64,000 nt of DNA from positions 372,001 through 436,000 of the forward strand of contig NZ_RJTN01000001.1 in NCBI RefSeq assembly GCF_005497185.1, in the 5' to 3' direction. Source of the stretch: Pectobacterium polonicum (GTDB taxonomy: Bacteria > Pseudomonadota > Gammaproteobacteria > Enterobacterales > Enterobacteriaceae). The notes below the pieces were generated by a model, which had not been told where the DNA came from, ran no database searches, and saw only the letters and a program-made list of their open reading frames with translations. Of the stretch, positions 8,850 to 19,789 are shown piece after piece (within the stretch, counting starts at the first letter, position 1; each line of letters starts with the position of its first letter). Both the position numbers and the translations under genes were made by a program.

Positions 8850-9047
8850 ATGGAAGGTATCAGTATTGCCAAGCTGTTGGTGATTGGCGCATTAATCATT
8901 CTGCTGTTCGGTACGAATAAACTTCGTAGCTTAGGCGGCGATTTGGGCGCGGCGATTAAAGGCTTCAAGAAGGCAATGAATGACGATCAACCGGCGAAAA
9001 CGGATGATACGACAGCGCTGAATGATTCTTCTCGTAAAGAATCCTGA
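8850..9047 (+). CDS. tatE: Twin-arginine translocase subunit TatE
   Basis: A 65-residue TatA-family protein: a short N-terminal membrane helix ([18 protein letters not shown]), the [20 protein letters not shown] hinge and amphipathic helix, and an acidic tail. It takes part in export of folded proteins with TatABC. The position between crcB and lipA, and the length, match E. coli tatE rather than the tatABC operon copy. Confidence 0.93.
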   Translation: MEGISIAKLLVIGALIILLFGTNKLRSLGGDLGAAIKGFKKAMNDDQPAKTDDTTALNDSSRKES

Positions 9048-9063
9048 TCGCGCCTCACACAGC

Positions 9064-9094
9064 AAAACGGACGGCAATAGCCGTCCGTTTTTTA
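9064..9094. terminator. Terminator between tatE and lipA
   Basis: AAAACGGACGGC pairs with GCCGTCCGTTTT around AATA, with T and A runs on both sides, so it can serve both convergent genes. Confidence 0.9.
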
Positions 9095-9129
9095 TTCCAC
9101 ACAGAAAATGTGTAAATATGTATGAGCGC

Positions 9130-10095
9130 TTATTTTACTTCGATGCCCTTTGCCTGTAGGTCGGCATGGTAGGACGAGCGAACAAATGGACCGCAGGCCG
9201 CGTGGGTAAAGCCCATCGCCATCGCTTCGGCCTTCATTTCATCGAACTCATCTGGGCTGACGTAGCGCTGTACCGGCAGGTGATGACGGCTCGGCTGTAA
9301 ATATTGCCCCAGCGTCAGCATCGTCACACCGTGGCGGCGCAGATCGCGCATCACTTCCACGATTTCAGCATTGGTTTCCCCCAATCCAACCATCAGGCCA
9401 GATTTGGTTGGGATATCTGGATGCGCTTTTTTGAAGTTTTCCAGCAGCTTCAGTGACCACTCATAATTCGCGCCAGGACGAACCTGACGATAAACGCGTG
9501 GGACGTTTTCCAGGTTGTGGTTGAACACATCCGGCGGCGTGGCGGTCAGGATCTCTAACGCGCGATCCATACGACCACGGAAGTCTGGCACCAGCGTTTC
9601 GATACGGATATTCGGGTTCTTGCGGCGAATAGCGCTAATACAATCTGCAAAGTGCTGAGCACCACCGTCGCGCAGGTCATCACGGTCAACAGAGGTGATC
9701 ACGACATAACGCAAGCCCATGTCATGAATGGTCTGTGCCAGTTTCTCAGGCTCATTGGCATCCGGTGTAAGCGGGCGGCCGTGGGCAACGTCACAGAACG
9801 GGCAGCGACGCGTACAAATAGCGCCCAGAATCATGAAGGTGGCGGTACCGTGGTTGAAACACTCCGCCAGATTCGGACAGGACGCTTCTTCGCAAACTGA
9901 GTGCAACCCGTTTTTGCGCATGGCCGCTTTGATTCCCTGAATACGGCTTGAATCCGCCGGAAGTTTAATCTTCATCCATTCAGGTTTGCGCAGAAGCTCT
10001 TGGCGTTCGGTAACAACGGTACGTACCGGGATTAGCGCCATCTTATCGGCATCGCGGTATTTGACGCCGCGTTCGATCTGAATCGGTTTACTCAT
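9130..10095 (-). CDS. lipA: Lipoyl synthase
   Basis: A radical SAM enzyme that inserts two sulfurs into octanoyl groups on carrier proteins, completing lipoate synthesis after LipB. At 321 residues it equals E. coli LipA. Both iron-sulfur sites are intact: the auxiliary cluster cysteines C68, C73 and C79 ([12 protein letters not shown]) and the radical SAM motif C94, C98 and C101 (CTRRCPFC). The C-terminal RSSYHAD segment carries the serine that ligates the auxiliary cluster. lipB lies upstream on the same strand; the intervening ybeF of E. coli is absent. Confidence 0.98.
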   Translation of the reverse strand: MSKPIQIERGVKYRDADKMALIPVRTVVTERQELLRKPEWMKIKLPADSSRIQGIKAAMRKNGLHSVCEEASCPNLAECFNHGTATFMILGAICTRRCPFCDVAHGRPLTPDANEPEKLAQTIHDMGLRYVVITSVDRDDLRDGGAQHFADCISAIRRKNPNIRIETLVPDFRGRMDRALEILTATPPDVFNHNLENVPRVYRQVRPGANYEWSLKLLENFKKAHPDIPTKSGLMVGLGETNAEIVEVMRDLRRHGVTMLTLGQYLQPSRHHLPVQRYVSPDEFDEMKAEAMAMGFTHAACGPFVRSSYHADLQAKGIEVK

Positions 10096-10193
10096 GTTTG
10101 CGTAAGTTCCAGTTCTGAATCGTTTCTTTAAATTTATTATTAAAATTCAAAGGATTATGTTTTGGTTAAACTTTTTTTTAAAAAACTATAAAA

Positions 10194-10202
10194 ATTATAT
10201 CA
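10194..10202 (-). promoter_or_regulatory. Candidate extended -10 promoter for lipA
   Basis: The minus strand reads TGATATAAT, a full extended -10 element (TGnTATAAT), about 100 bases before the lipA start in the lipB-lipA gap. No strong -35 box is needed or seen. The rest of this 226-base gap is AT-rich with no reading frame. Confidence 0.5.
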
Positions 10203-10321
10203 TCTTGCCTAATCACAATCAGCCCTTGCGCGATCAAAATGAAGAAATTATGTGAATAAAATGTAATTTATCAAAAAATGATCGTCTAACCGACTGATTT
10301 TTATTGACAGGATGAAACAGA

Positions 10322-11005
10322 TTAACCAGAAAGCGGCTCACCCTGTGTGTCCAGATTCCAAGGAATATATTCGGGTGCGGAATAGCCGACTAACTGTAAA
10401 AAGGTGTTTACCAACACTGGCGCGGTATCATCCAGCGTGACGCCCGCCACCAGATCGCTGATTTGTGTCATCTCCATACCTGCGTAACCGCAGGGGTTAA
10501 TGCGCAAGAAAGGAGAAAGATCCATGGCGATATTCAGCGCCAGCCCGTGAAAAGAGCAGCCTTTGCGAATACGCAGTCCTAGCGAACAGATTTTACGCTC
10601 ACCTACATAGACGCCGGGTGCATCAGGACGCGCATGGGCGTCAATCTGGAAGTGTGCGAGTGTACCAATCACGGTATTTTCAATCGCGGTGACGAGCTGA
10701 CGAACGCCGAGCTTGCGACGCTTTAGGTCAATCAACACGTACATAACCTGCTGACCGGGGCCGTGGTAGGTCACCTGACCGCCTCTGTCGCTTTGAATCA
10801 CGGGAATATCGCCGGGCATAAGGACATGTTCGGCTTTGCCTGCCTGACCCTGCGTAAATACACGAGGGTGCTGAACCAGCCAGAGTTCGTCTGGAGTATT
10901 CTCATCACGTCGGTCGGTGAAATTATGCATCGCCAGAGAGACGGGTTCATACGGCTGTACGTCAAATTGGCGTACGATGATCTTATCCTGTAGCAAGTGT
11001 GTCAT
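10322..11005 (-). CDS. lipB: Octanoyltransferase
   Basis: Transfers octanoate from octanoyl-ACP to lipoyl domains, forming the substrate of LipA. The 227 residues hold the catalytic pair K138 ([12 protein letters not shown]) and C172 ([10 protein letters not shown]), and the [12 protein letters not shown] loop. Length and motifs are standard. It follows ybeD on the same strand. Confidence 0.97.
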   Translation of the reverse strand: MTHLLQDKIIVRQFDVQPYEPVSLAMHNFTDRRDENTPDELWLVQHPRVFTQGQAGKAEHVLMPGDIPVIQSDRGGQVTYHGPGQQVMYVLIDLKRRKLGVRQLVTAIENTVIGTLAHFQIDAHARPDAPGVYVGERKICSLGLRIRKGCSFHGLALNIAMDLSPFLRINPCGYAGMEMTQISDLVAGVTLDDTAPVLVNTFLQLVGYSAPEYIPWNLDTQGEPLSG

Positions 11006-11151
11006 CTTCAGGTTAAGGAAAGGTGGGGGGATTATAACGGCGGGAAGCCTCAGCGAACAGTACTATACAAAATTACGCAGTGCTATAGGGCAAAACTAGA
11101 CTGCACGTTGTAAAGCCATGCCGCACTCGCTAATGTTCCCGCTTGCTCTTC

Positions 11152-11415
11152 TTACAGCACCATACGCACGATGTCGATGTTGCCCAGTTCTTCGTACAGC
11201 GTTTCCACCTGCTCAATGTGAGTCGCCGTGATAGTGATAGAAACCGAGTGATAGTTCCCTTTGCTGCTGGGTTTGATCTGTGGGGTGTAGTCGCCAGGCG
11301 CGTGACGCTGTACCACTTCAACGACCAGATCGACTAACTCTGGTTTTGCCTCACCCATGACTTTGTAGGTAAAAACACACGGGAATTCAAGCAGTTCGTT
11401 TAATTTGGTTTTCAT
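11152..11415 (-). CDS. ybeD: YbeD / DUF493 family protein
   Basis: An 87-residue small alpha-beta protein with an ACT-like fold in the family. It matches E. coli YbeD ([13 protein letters not shown] and FTYKVMGEA). It lies between dacA and lipB, as in E. coli, where ybeD precedes the lipoate genes. Its biochemical role is unknown. A terminator at 11472-11506 separates it from dacA. Confidence 0.93.
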   Translation of the reverse strand: MKTKLNELLEFPCVFTYKVMGEAKPELVDLVVEVVQRHAPGDYTPQIKPSSKGNYHSVSITITATHIEQVETLYEELGNIDIVRMVL

Positions 11416-11471
11416 TTGCGCTCCAGAGAGGGTAATACGACGGTATTAGCACTGACATAACGACATTATAC

Positions 11472-11506
11472 TAAAAAATATCACTCCCGCGTTGTGCGGG
11501 AGTGAT
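11472..11506 (-). terminator. Terminator after dacA
   Basis: On the minus strand ATCACTCCCGC pairs with GCGGGAGTGAT around ACAAC, followed by ATTTTTTAG. Confidence 0.9.
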
Positions 11507-11550
11507 GGATGGTATTTATATGGGGGCGTTTTGGCCCCAGACAAGGGGGA

Positions 11551-12762
11551 TTAGCCGAACCAGTGGTGGAACATCAGTTTGATGTAGTCGATCATGCGGC
11601 CAAAGATCCCGCCTTCTTTCACTTCATTCATGACGACCAGCGGGCGCTGATCGATGGTTTTGCCATCCAGTTGGAAGTTGATGGAACCCACAACCTGATT
11701 TTTGGCTAACGGTGCATGCAGTTCTGTATTGTCCAGAACATAGCTGGCTTTCAGATCTTTCATACGGCCACGTGGAATGGTCAGATAGGCATCTTTCTCC
11801 ACGCCTAACGCAACGCGGTCGCTGTCGCCAAACCAGACGGGCTCAGAAGCAAATTCTTTGCCTGCTTTCAATGGTGCGACAGTTTCAAAGAAGCGGAAGC
11901 CCCAGGTCAGCAGTTTCTTACTTTCTGATTCGCGACCTTTGGCATTACGTCCACCCAGTACCGCTGAAATCAGGCGCATCTGGCCTTCTGTTGCCGAGGC
12001 AACCAGATTAAAGCCCGCTGATGACGTATGGCCGGTTTTGATACCGTCAACATTCAGGCTGGAATCCCACAGCAAGCCGTTACGGTTAGGCTGACGAATA
12101 TTGTTGAACGTGAACTCTTTTTCTTTGTAGGTCGCGTACTCTTCTGGAACATCTCGGATCAGCGCCTGGCCGATCAACGCCATATCACGCGCCGAACTGA
12201 ACTGACCCGGAGCATCAAGACCGTGTACGGTTTCAAAATTGGTGTTTTGCAGCCCCAGCGCTTTTACGTAACCATTCATCAGATTAACGAAAGCATCCTG
12301 GCTGCCTGCAACGTAGTCGGCCATCGCGACGCAGGCATCGTTACCGGATTGCAGGATAATACCGCGATTGAGTTGGGAAACAGGAACACGGTCGCCTGGC
12401 TTCAGGAACATCAGGGAAGACCCCTGGAAGGTCGGATTGCCGGTTGCCCAAGCATCTTTACCGACGGTAACGATGTCGTTCGGGCTGATTTTTCCTGATT
12501 TAATCGCCTGACCAATAACATAGCTGGTCATCATTTTCGTTAAGCTGGCCGGATCGCGGCGCGTGTCGGCATTCATTTCTGCCAACACTTTCCCAGAGTT
12601 GTAATCAATCAGGATGTAGGATTCAGCATCAATTTGCGGGACGCCGGGGATCATCGTTTTAAGATTGATATCTTCGGCATAGGCAAAGGAAGAGGCACTA
12701 ATGACGAGCAGTGCGCCAAGCGCAGTACGCTTAGTAAAACGAGACGTGTTTACAGTATTCAT
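11551..12762 (-). CDS. dacA: D-alanyl-D-alanine carboxypeptidase PBP5
   Basis: Removes the terminal D-alanine from peptidoglycan pentapeptides in the periplasm and helps maintain cell shape. The 403 residues begin with a signal peptide ending near SSFAYA (residue 29). The active-site triad is complete: S73-x-x-K76 in PASLTKMM, S139-G-N141 in LQSGNDA, and K242-T-G in [11 protein letters not shown]-terminal amphipathic anchor ([14 protein letters not shown]) tethers it to the membrane. Length and anchor favour PBP5 (dacA) over PBP6, as does synteny with rlpA and ybeD. Confidence 0.96.
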   Translation of the reverse strand: MNTVNTSRFTKRTALGALLVISASSFAYAEDINLKTMIPGVPQIDAESYILIDYNSGKVLAEMNADTRRDPASLTKMMTSYVIGQAIKSGKISPNDIVTVGKDAWATGNPTFQGSSLMFLKPGDRVPVSQLNRGIILQSGNDACVAMADYVAGSQDAFVNLMNGYVKALGLQNTNFETVHGLDAPGQFSSARDMALIGQALIRDVPEEYATYKEKEFTFNNIRQPNRNGLLWDSSLNVDGIKTGHTSSAGFNLVASATEGQMRLISAVLGGRNAKGRESESKKLLTWGFRFFETVAPLKAGKEFASEPVWFGDSDRVALGVEKDAYLTIPRGRMKDLKASYVLDNTELHAPLAKNQVVGSINFQLDGKTIDQRPLVVMNEVKEGGIFGRMIDYIKLMFHHWFG

Positions 12763-12928
12763 GATTGGAACAACAACATCCGTGGGTATGAGTTAAAAAA
12801 CGAGCCACACTATAGCAGATGGGGAATGGGCAGGCATCAGGCATTACGTTACGTGATTTTGCAAAAGGGCGGTATGTTCAATGCCATAGCCGCCGCTTTC
12901 GCTTCGTGAGCCTGCCGATTATCCGTGA

Positions 12929-14050
12929 CTAGAGAGTACCGGGTGCGGCGGTAATAAACGACTGCTGCTGAGCTTCGACTGACAAACGTTGTTGAAGTTC
13001 AGCGGCTTGCTGACGATTCTGGAATGGCCCCAGTTGGATACGGTACAGTCCACCACTCGCTGTGACTTTACCCGCCACGCGGAAGCGTTCACTCAGGCTA
13101 CGCTGCCAGGTTTGCGCGCGCTGCTGATCGCTCAACGCACCGACCTGAACGACATAGCGACCCGTAGAAGATGGTAGTGCGGCGGCGGGAACAGTAACCG
13201 CAGCAGCAGCTGGCGCGATGTTCATTGGTGCAGCGGATGACGATGGCGCGACTGTTGGCGTCATGCTGGACTCAACCACGCCAGCACGCAGGGCGGAAGG
13301 CGCACCCAAAAAACCGCCGCTGTGTGACGGCGCGCTGCTCTGCGGCTGTGTGCTTTCTGCTGGTGCACTCAGGCTGCTATTGCTGATCGGGCGTACGGCG
13401 CTGTTGGGTGTGGGTGACGTCGTTTCCATCATCGGTGTACCCAGCCCGCTGGCACCGAAGCTCGGACGTTCCGGCAGGGCGAAGCTTTGCTTGGCGACGG
13501 TGGTACCCACGGTCCCGGGACCGGAAAGCGTGCCGTCTGGCGCGACGTTGATGAAATCCACTTTCACTTTGGTATTGTTCGAGATATTCAGACGATCGCC
13601 TGCGGCCTTCGACAGATCGATAATTCTGCCCGGCGTGTATGGCCCGCGATCGTTGACGCGTACAACCAGACGACGGCCGTTGCTCAGGTTGGTGACGCGG
13701 ACATAGCTTGGCAGCGGCAGCGTTGGGTGGGCAGCAGTTATCGCGTTAGGGTCAAACGTTTCGCCGATTGACGTGCGGTTGCCGCTTGCTTCCTCGCCGT
13801 ACCATGCGGCTAAGCCTGTCTCACTAAAGTTTTGTGGATCTTTGACAATTTTATAGCTCTTGCCTTTGACGCTGTAGTCTTGCAGCGTACCCTGATTGTA
13901 GGGTTCATAACGCGGTTCCGCGCCGCCGATCTCTTCCGTCGGGCCGCTGTAAACCTGAGTAACGGGCGGTGCAGGCTGCCGCTGTTCCGTTGTGGTACAG
14001 GCCGCAAGCGCCAGAGTTGCTACGCCGACCCAAAGCCAATCCTTACGCAT
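12929..14050 (-). CDS. rlpA: Septal-ring lytic transglycosylase RlpA (lipoprotein)
   Basis: A 373-residue outer-membrane lipoprotein with lipobox ALAAC (acylated C18), a double-psi beta-barrel catalytic domain around residues 80-170 (TGLAAWYGEEASGNRTSIGE, RVNDRGPYTPGR), a long low-complexity linker rich in S, A, P and T, and a C-terminal SPOR domain (about 295-370) that binds denuded septal glycan. In some bacteria RlpA cleaves stripped glycan strands. It is 13 bases downstream of rodA. Confidence 0.94.
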   Translation of the reverse strand: MRKDWLWVGVATLALAACTTTEQRQPAPPVTQVYSGPTEEIGGAEPRYEPYNQGTLQDYSVKGKSYKIVKDPQNFSETGLAAWYGEEASGNRTSIGETFDPNAITAAHPTLPLPSYVRVTNLSNGRRLVVRVNDRGPYTPGRIIDLSKAAGDRLNISNNTKVKVDFINVAPDGTLSGPGTVGTTVAKQSFALPERPSFGASGLGTPMMETTSPTPNSAVRPISNSSLSAPAESTQPQSSAPSHSGGFLGAPSALRAGVVESSMTPTVAPSSSAAPMNIAPAAAAVTVPAAALPSSTGRYVVQVGALSDQQRAQTWQRSLSERFRVAGKVTASGGLYRIQLGPFQNRQQAAELQQRLSVEAQQQSFITAAPGTL

Positions 14051-14063
14051 CGCTCACCTCGTG

Positions 14064-15176
14064 TTATAAATTCTTGGATAGCAGTTTGCGGTGAGTATGT
14101 ATCGACATGACGATACCGAATCCCGCCATTAAAACGACCAGCGCCGATCCGCCGTAGCTGATTAGCGGTAGCGGCACGCCAACGACGGGAAGTATACCGC
14201 TGACCATCCCGATATTGACGAAAACATAGAAAAACAGAATTAACATCAGCCCGCCGACCATAACCCTGCCGAACGAGGTTTGCGCATTAGCGGCAATGAC
14301 CAGACCGCGCATAATCATGAACAGATACATCGCGAGCAGAATCAAGACGCCGATTAAGCCAAGCTCTTCTGCCAACACGGCAAAGATAAAGTCAGTGTGT
14401 CGCTCTGGCAGAAACTCTAACTGAGACTGTGTACCATGCAGCCAGCCTTTGCCAGACAGGCCACCTGAGCCTATCGCAATTTTCGACTGAATAATATGGT
14501 ATCCCGCACCGAGCGGATCGCTTTCTGGATCGAGCAGCATCATGACCCTGGCACGTTGATAATCGTGCATCAGGAAGAACCAGAGTATCGGAATAAACGC
14601 AGCGAGTAGCAGCACGGCGATGCCAATCAAGCTCCAGCTCATACCAGCGAGAAAAAGCACAAACAGGCCAGATAATGCAATCAGGATCGAGGTGCCTAAA
14701 TCCGGCTGTGCGGCAACCAGCAGTGTTGGAACAAAAATCAGGATCAACGCGATCGCAGTATTTTTTAGCGACGGTGGACACATATCACGGTTAATAAAAC
14801 GGGCAACCATCAGTGGCACGGCGATCTTGGCTATTTCCGATGGCTGGAAGCGAATAAAACCTAAATCCAGCCAGCGCTGTGCGCCTTTACTTATTTGTCC
14901 GAAAATATCTACGATCAGCAGCAAAATGACACAAACTACATAGAGGTAGGGAGCCCAGCCTTCATAGACGCGAGGAGGAATTTGCGCCATTACGATCATT
15001 ACCGTAAACCCTAGCACGATCTGAACGACTTTTCGCTCCATCATGCCGACGTCCTGTCCGCTCGCGCTCCATAAGACAAATAGACTATAGCCCAGCAGTG
15101 CCAGGATGCAGAGAAGGAACGGAAGGTCGATGTGGATTTTCGCCCAGAACGAACCTTTTTGTTGGCTATCGGTCAT
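14064..15176 (-). CDS. mrdB: Rod-shape SEDS glycan polymerase RodA
   Basis: A 370-residue SEDS-family membrane protein with about ten spans that polymerises lipid II for cell elongation together with PBP2. Family blocks include [32 protein letters not shown]-like [15 protein letters not shown], and the C-terminal [13 protein letters not shown]. It has the same length as E. coli RodA and begins nine bases after the mrdA stop, so the pair is co-expressed at fixed ratio. Confidence 0.97.
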   Translation of the reverse strand: MTDSQQKGSFWAKIHIDLPFLLCILALLGYSLFVLWSASGQDVGMMERKVVQIVLGFTVMIVMAQIPPRVYEGWAPYLYVVCVILLLIVDIFGQISKGAQRWLDLGFIRFQPSEIAKIAVPLMVARFINRDMCPPSLKNTAIALILIFVPTLLVAAQPDLGTSILIALSGLFVLFLAGMSWSLIGIAVLLLAAFIPILWFFLMHDYQRARVMMLLDPESDPLGAGYHIIQSKIAIGSGGLSGKGWLHGTQSQLEFLPERHTDFIFAVLAEELGLIGVLILLAMYLFMIMRGLVIAANAQTSFGRVMVGGLMLILFFYVFVNIGMVSGILPVVGVPLPLISYGGSALVVLMAGFGIVMSIHTHRKLLSKNL

Positions 15177-15185
15177 GACTGTCTG

Positions 15186-17090
15186 TTACTCACTCTCACT
15201 ACCCGGCGGCGCAGGAGGCGCGCTAGGTAAATCGGTATTGTTATCACCCAGCAGGATATGATCAAGGATCTGGCGGGTGATAGCGCCCACGGTCGGACCA
15301 GCCCCACCGTTTTCCAGAATAATCGACATCGCGACTTTTGGGTCCTTATACGGGGCAAATGCGACCATTAATTTATGGTCACGCAGATGCTCTGCGATCT
15401 TGTGCGCATTATACGTTTCGTTTTCTTTCAGGCCGAAAACCTGCGCCGTACCGGATTTTGCCGCAATTTTATAAGGCGCATCATCGAAACTCTTGTGGGC
15501 GGTGCCGTTAGCGCGGTTAGCAACGCCATACATCCCGTCCTTCGCCACTTCCCAATAGCCCGAGTGGATATTGCCAATCTGTAGATTCTCAGTTTGTCGG
15601 AAAGGCACGATAACGCCATTTTCCCGCGAACTATAAAGCAGGTGTGGCGTTTTGACCTTGCCGTCGTTGATGAGCGTGACCAGTGCCTTATTCATCTGGA
15701 TAGGGGTTGCCGTCCAGTAACCTTGGCCGATCCCGACGGGAATGGTATCCCCCTGATACCACGGTTTCTTAAATCGCCTGAGTTTCCACTCACGGGTTGG
15801 CATGTTACCGGCGCTTTCTTCCGAAATATCAATGCCGGTTTTCTCGCCATAACCAAATTTATTCATCCATTCGGATAGGCGATCGATTCCCATGTCATAA
15901 GCGACCTGATAGAAGAAAGTATCCGCGGATTCTTCCAGTGATTTGGTGAGGTTAAGACGACCATGCCCCCATTTTTTCCAGTCGCGGAAGCGCTTTTCGG
16001 AGCCGGGTAATTGCCACCAGCCAGGATCGAACAGGCTAGTGTTAGTGGTGATAACGCCAGCAGTCAGGGCGGAAACCGCAATATAGGGTTTAACGGTGGA
16101 GGCTGGAGGGTAAATGCCCTGCGTTGCACGATTGATCAGTGGACGATCGGGATCGTTTTGTAGTTTGGTATAATTTTTGGTGGAAATCCCGTCGACAAAC
16201 AGATTGGGGTCATAGCTGGGGGTGGAAACCATCGCCAGAATACCGCCGTCGCGTGGGTCGGTGACAATGACGGCGGCGCGGCTGCCTTCCAGCAGTTTCT
16301 CGATGTAGATTTGTAGGCTCAGATCTAACGTTAGATAAATATCGCGCCCGGCCTGCGGTGGCTGTTCGTGAAGTTGGCGGATCACGCGGCCACGGTTGTT
16401 AACTTCAACTTCTTCATAACCGGGTTTGCCGTGCAGCAAATCCTCATAATGACGTTCGATACCCAGCTTGCCGATGTCACGCGTCGCGGCATAGTCTGCA
16501 ATTTTTTCTTCTTTGGTCAGCCGTTCTACGTCTTTATCGTTGATTTTGGAGACATAGCCCGTAACGTGCGTTAACGCAGAACCGTAAGGATAATAGCGGC
16601 GTTGATAGCCTTTAACCTCAACGCCAGGAAAGCGGTATTGGTTGACGGCAAAACGAGCGACCTGAATCTCATCAAGCCCAGTTTTTACTGGAATGGAGGT
16701 AAAACGGCGTGAACGCTTGCGTTCTTTTTCAAAATTTTCCAGATCGTCATCGGTCAGATTAACGATGGGGCGCAGTGCTTCCAGCGTTTCTTTCAGGTTG
16801 TCGACTTTGTCAGGCACCAGTTCTAATTGATAGATGGTGCGGTTCAGCGCCAACGGGGTGCCGTTACGGTCGTAAATGATACCGCGGCTGGGCGCGATAG
16901 GAACCAGCTTAATGCGGTTCTCGTTAGAGCGTGTGCGATAGTCATCGACACGCAAAATTTGCAGATGATAAAGATTAGCGACTAATACACCAGAAAGCAG
17001 CAAAATGCCCAGAAAGGCTACCAAAGCACGGCGCACGAACAGAGCGGACTCCGCGGTATAATCACGAAAGGGTTTGCGTTCTACTTTCAT
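15186..17090 (-). CDS. mrdA: Penicillin-binding protein 2
   Basis: The transpeptidase of the elongasome. The 634 residues comprise one N-terminal membrane helix (about 22-44), a dimerisation/pedestal region, and a class B transpeptidase domain. Active-site motifs are S331-x-x-K334 in PPASTVKPY, SAD in EESADTFFYQ, and KSGTAQ near residue 545. It is the likely target of amdinocillin, as in related species. It is followed by rodA and rlpA and preceded by rlmH and rsfS in one run. Confidence 0.97.
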   Translation of the reverse strand: MKVERKPFRDYTAESALFVRRALVAFLGILLLSGVLVANLYHLQILRVDDYRTRSNENRIKLVPIAPSRGIIYDRNGTPLALNRTIYQLELVPDKVDNLKETLEALRPIVNLTDDDLENFEKERKRSRRFTSIPVKTGLDEIQVARFAVNQYRFPGVEVKGYQRRYYPYGSALTHVTGYVSKINDKDVERLTKEEKIADYAATRDIGKLGIERHYEDLLHGKPGYEEVEVNNRGRVIRQLHEQPPQAGRDIYLTLDLSLQIYIEKLLEGSRAAVIVTDPRDGGILAMVSTPSYDPNLFVDGISTKNYTKLQNDPDRPLINRATQGIYPPASTVKPYIAVSALTAGVITTNTSLFDPGWWQLPGSEKRFRDWKKWGHGRLNLTKSLEESADTFFYQVAYDMGIDRLSEWMNKFGYGEKTGIDISEESAGNMPTREWKLRRFKKPWYQGDTIPVGIGQGYWTATPIQMNKALVTLINDGKVKTPHLLYSSRENGVIVPFRQTENLQIGNIHSGYWEVAKDGMYGVANRANGTAHKSFDDAPYKIAAKSGTAQVFGLKENETYNAHKIAEHLRDHKLMVAFAPYKDPKVAMSIILENGGAGPTVGAITRQILDHILLGDNNTDLPSAPPAPPGSESE

Positions 17091-17123
17091 CCAGTGTTAT
17101 TTCACATGTTTCATCGTATCGCC

Positions 17124-17594
17124 TTACTCCCGATGGTAAGGGTGATTAGTCGTAATGCTCCATGCGCGATACAGGCTCTCTGCCACCAGCACGCGAACGA
17201 GCGGGTGCGGCAGCGTTAATGGCGAGAGCGACCAGCTTTGTTCCGCCGCGGCTTTGCATTCTGGCGCCAGCCCTTCTGGTCCGCCAATCAACAGACTGAC
17301 ATCGCGCCCATCCTGTTTCCAGCGCTCAAGCTGTTGCGCCAACTGTGGCGTTTCCCAGCGAGTACCTGGAATATCCAGCGTAACAATACGGTTGCCTTTG
17401 CCCACCGCAGCCAGCATCTGTTCGCCTTCGCGCTCCAGAATGCGTTTAATATCGGCATTTTTACCCCGCTTCCCCGCCGGAATTTCGAGTAATTCGAAAG
17501 GCATGTCCTTCGGGAAGCGACGCAGATAATCGGTGAAACCAGTCTGCACCCAGTCGGGCATTTTGGTGCCAACGGCGACCAGTTGCAGTTTCAT
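17124..17594 (-). CDS. rlmH: 23S rRNA pseudouridine-1915 N3-methyltransferase
   Basis: A 156-residue SPOUT-class methyltransferase that acts on assembled 70S ribosomes. The C-terminal trefoil-knot sequence [11 protein letters not shown] and the tail [17 protein letters not shown] are diagnostic. The start at 17594 (MKLQLVAVG) matches the family; a longer frame would overlap rsfS. Only one base lies between the rsfS stop and this ATG, so they are coupled. Confidence 0.97.
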   Translation of the reverse strand: MKLQLVAVGTKMPDWVQTGFTDYLRRFPKDMPFELLEIPAGKRGKNADIKRILEREGEQMLAAVGKGNRIVTLDIPGTRWETPQLAQQLERWKQDGRDVSLLIGGPEGLAPECKAAAEQSWSLSPLTLPHPLVRVLVAESLYRAWSITTNHPYHRE

Positions 17595-17595
17595 G

Positions 17596-17913
17596 CTAGC
17601 CCCACAGTTTTTCCAGTTCGTACAACTGGCGACTTTCTTCCTGCATGACATGAACCATCACGTCACCTAAATCGACAACAACCCAGTCAGCGGCGCTTTC
17701 GCCTTCTACTCCGAGTGGGATCAGACCCGCGGCGCGTGAGGATTGCACGACGTGATCGGCAATAGACGCGACATGGCGTGTAGAGGTGCCCGTACAGATA
17801 ACCATGTAATCGGTGATGCTGGATTTACCCTGGACGTTGAGTGCAACGATATCCTGGGCTTTTAAGTCATCGACCTTATCAATAACGAAGTCTTGGAGTG
17901 CTTGACCTTGCAA
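17596..17913 (-). CDS. rsfS: Ribosome silencing factor
   Basis: A 105-residue protein that binds ribosomal protein uL14 and blocks subunit joining under nutrient limitation. It carries the family signature [20 protein letters not shown] and the segment [16 protein letters not shown]. In E. coli phpB (cobC) lies between nadD and rsfS; here the 194-base gap has no gene and only a possible hairpin after nadD (AATCACCG with CGGTGATT). Confidence 0.96.
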   Translation of the reverse strand: MQGQALQDFVIDKVDDLKAQDIVALNVQGKSSITDYMVICTGTSTRHVASIADHVVQSSRAAGLIPLGVEGESAADWVVVDLGDVMVHVMQEESRQLYELEKLWG

Positions 17914-18107
17914 AGGTTCCCCCTCAATGGCGTTCTATCAGTCACTGATGAACGCGTGTGGCGCTGAATTGTTTAAGAAAAACGTAAATCACCGAGTAAT
18001 TGCCGAGAATTCCCGCTTTTCCCGGTGATTGAAACCAGCCGCGGAGTATATCACGCACTTTTGCCGAGTGGTATAAAGCCCGTGGCTGATGGACGGGAAA
18101 ACCTGTG

Positions 18108-18767
18108 CTATTGGTACAGGCCGTGTTCGTCGATGTAATTGAGTACGATGGGAGGCAATAAATCGTGGCAGTTCAGACCGTGCTGTCGCCGCTGGCGAAT
18201 GTCCGTTGCGGAAATGGTGACCAGTGGCGTGTCTGCCAAAAAGATCCGCCCGTGCGAGTGCTGATGGAGAGCGTCCGGCGTGTGCGTCAGATGATCGTCC
18301 AACCACTGCTGTAATGCGGGTGTTTCCATCGTCGAGCGATAGCCGGGGCGAGCACACACCAGCAAATGGCAAACGCTGAGTAGATCTTGCCAGCGGTGCC
18401 AACGGTGTAGCGTCAGCAGTGAGTCCTGCCCGATGATAAATCCCAGCGGCGCATTGAAGCCTTTTTCCACCCGCAACGCTTCCAGCGTATCAATCGTGTA
18501 GGAGGGCGTTTGTCGCTGTAGTTCACGATCGTCCACGGTAAAGAGTGGATTATCTTCAACGGCAAGTTCAGCCATATGAAAACGCTGCTGGGAGCTGGCT
18601 TCGGGCTGCTGTCGGTGCGGTGGAACATTATTGGGCATCAGGACGACTTGAGTCAGCCCCACGAGTTTTGCCAGCGCGGTCACCGGTTGAAGGTGGCCGT
18701 AATGAATGGGATCGAACGTGCCACCAAAAAAGGCGGTCAACGATGGTGAAGTGGATGGCTTATTCAA
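18108..18767 (-). CDS. nadD: Nicotinate-nucleotide adenylyltransferase
   Basis: Converts nicotinate mononucleotide and ATP to deamido-NAD. The nucleotidyltransferase motif [11 protein letters not shown] is at residues 15-25, and ISATDIR lies near the C-terminus. I choose a TTG start at 18767: it overlaps the holA stop as TTGA, has GGAGG eight bases upstream and gives 219 residues, close to E. coli NadD. An ATG at 18797 lies inside holA upstream of that ribosome-binding site and is less likely. Confidence 0.95.
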   Translation of the reverse strand: MNKPSTSPSLTAFFGGTFDPIHYGHLQPVTALAKLVGLTQVVLMPNNVPPHRQQPEASSQQRFHMAELAVEDNPLFTVDDRELQRQTPSYTIDTLEALRVEKGFNAPLGFIIGQDSLLTLHRWHRWQDLLSVCHLLVCARPGYRSTMETPALQQWLDDHLTHTPDALHQHSHGRIFLADTPLVTISATDIRQRRQHGLNCHDLLPPIVLNYIDEHGLYQ

Positions 18768-19789
18768 ATGAATGCCTCCGGCAAGGTTTTGCCGCACAGC
18801 AGCATGGCAAGCGATTCAAGTTCAGGCCACACGGACTGGCCGTAGTCTTGCTTTAGGGTTATTTCCACCTGAGTCAGCAACCGCACGGCCTGCTGTAGTT
18901 GCTGAAGAGAGAGCCGCTGTAATGCCTGAGTGAGCAGGTCACGCCGGTTTTGCCACACTTTTTGCTGATCGAATAACGTACGCAGCGGTGTGTCTGACAT
19001 GTGTCGTTTCAGCGCCAACAACTGTAGCAGCTCGCGCTGTAGCGTACGCAGCAAAATGACAGGTTCGCAATCTTCCTGCTTCAGCTGCTGCAAAATGTGC
19101 CAGGCGCGTTTGGCTTTACCTGCCAGCAATGCATCAAGCCAGTGGAAAGGCGTGAAGTGAGCGGCATCGTTTACCGCATTTTCTACGCGCGGCAGCGTCA
19201 GCTTGCCATCGGGATACAGCAGCGCCAGCCGTTCTAACGCCTGAGACAGCGCGAGAAGGTTGCCTTCATAACAGTAACAAATGAGCTGCGTGGCCTGTTC
19301 ATCTAGCGTCAACTTCATGGCTTTGGCGCGTTGAGCAACCCAACGGGGGAGCTGTGCTTGTTCCGGCGTCAGGCAATTGATATAGACGCTGTCTTGTGCC
19401 AGCGCTTTAAACCAGGCGCTGTTTTCCTGCGCTTTGGTCAGCTTATGGCCGCGCAGAATCAGTAAAATATCGGGGTGCAATAATCCAGAAAGCTTGACTA
19501 GATTTTCGCTCATCGCCGCATTCGGGCCGTTTTCCGGCAAGACCAGTAGAAGCGATTGGCGCGAGGCGAACAGGCTGAGCGCCTGACAGGTACTGAAAAT
19601 CGCATCCCAGTCGGTATGCAGATCCAGAATGAAGCTGAAATGCTCGCTGAATTCGTGCTGTTGAGCGACGCGTTTGATGTTATCGAGGCTTTCTTGCAGC
19701 AGGAGAGGATCTGAGCCAAAGACCAAATAACAACCGCGCAGCCCCTCATGGAGCTGCGCGGTGAGTTGTTCGGGGTAAAGCCGAATCAT
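18764..19789 (-). CDS. holA: DNA polymerase III subunit delta
   Basis: The clamp-loader subunit that opens the beta clamp, 341 residues, with the family N-terminus [13 protein letters not shown] and [13 protein letters not shown] near residue 25. It overlaps lptE by ATGA at its start and nadD by TTGA at its end. This conserved, tightly packed order suggests translational coupling through lptE-holA-nadD. Confidence 0.96.
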   Translation of the reverse strand: MIRLYPEQLTAQLHEGLRGCYLVFGSDPLLLQESLDNIKRVAQQHEFSEHFSFILDLHTDWDAIFSTCQALSLFASRQSLLLVLPENGPNAAMSENLVKLSGLLHPDILLILRGHKLTKAQENSAWFKALAQDSVYINCLTPEQAQLPRWVAQRAKAMKLTLDEQATQLICYCYEGNLLALSQALERLALLYPDGKLTLPRVENAVNDAAHFTPFHWLDALLAGKAKRAWHILQQLKQEDCEPVILLRTLQRELLQLLALKRHMSDTPLRTLFDQQKVWQNRRDLLTQALQRLSLQQLQQAVRLLTQVEITLKQDYGQSVWPELESLAMLLCGKTLPEAFI

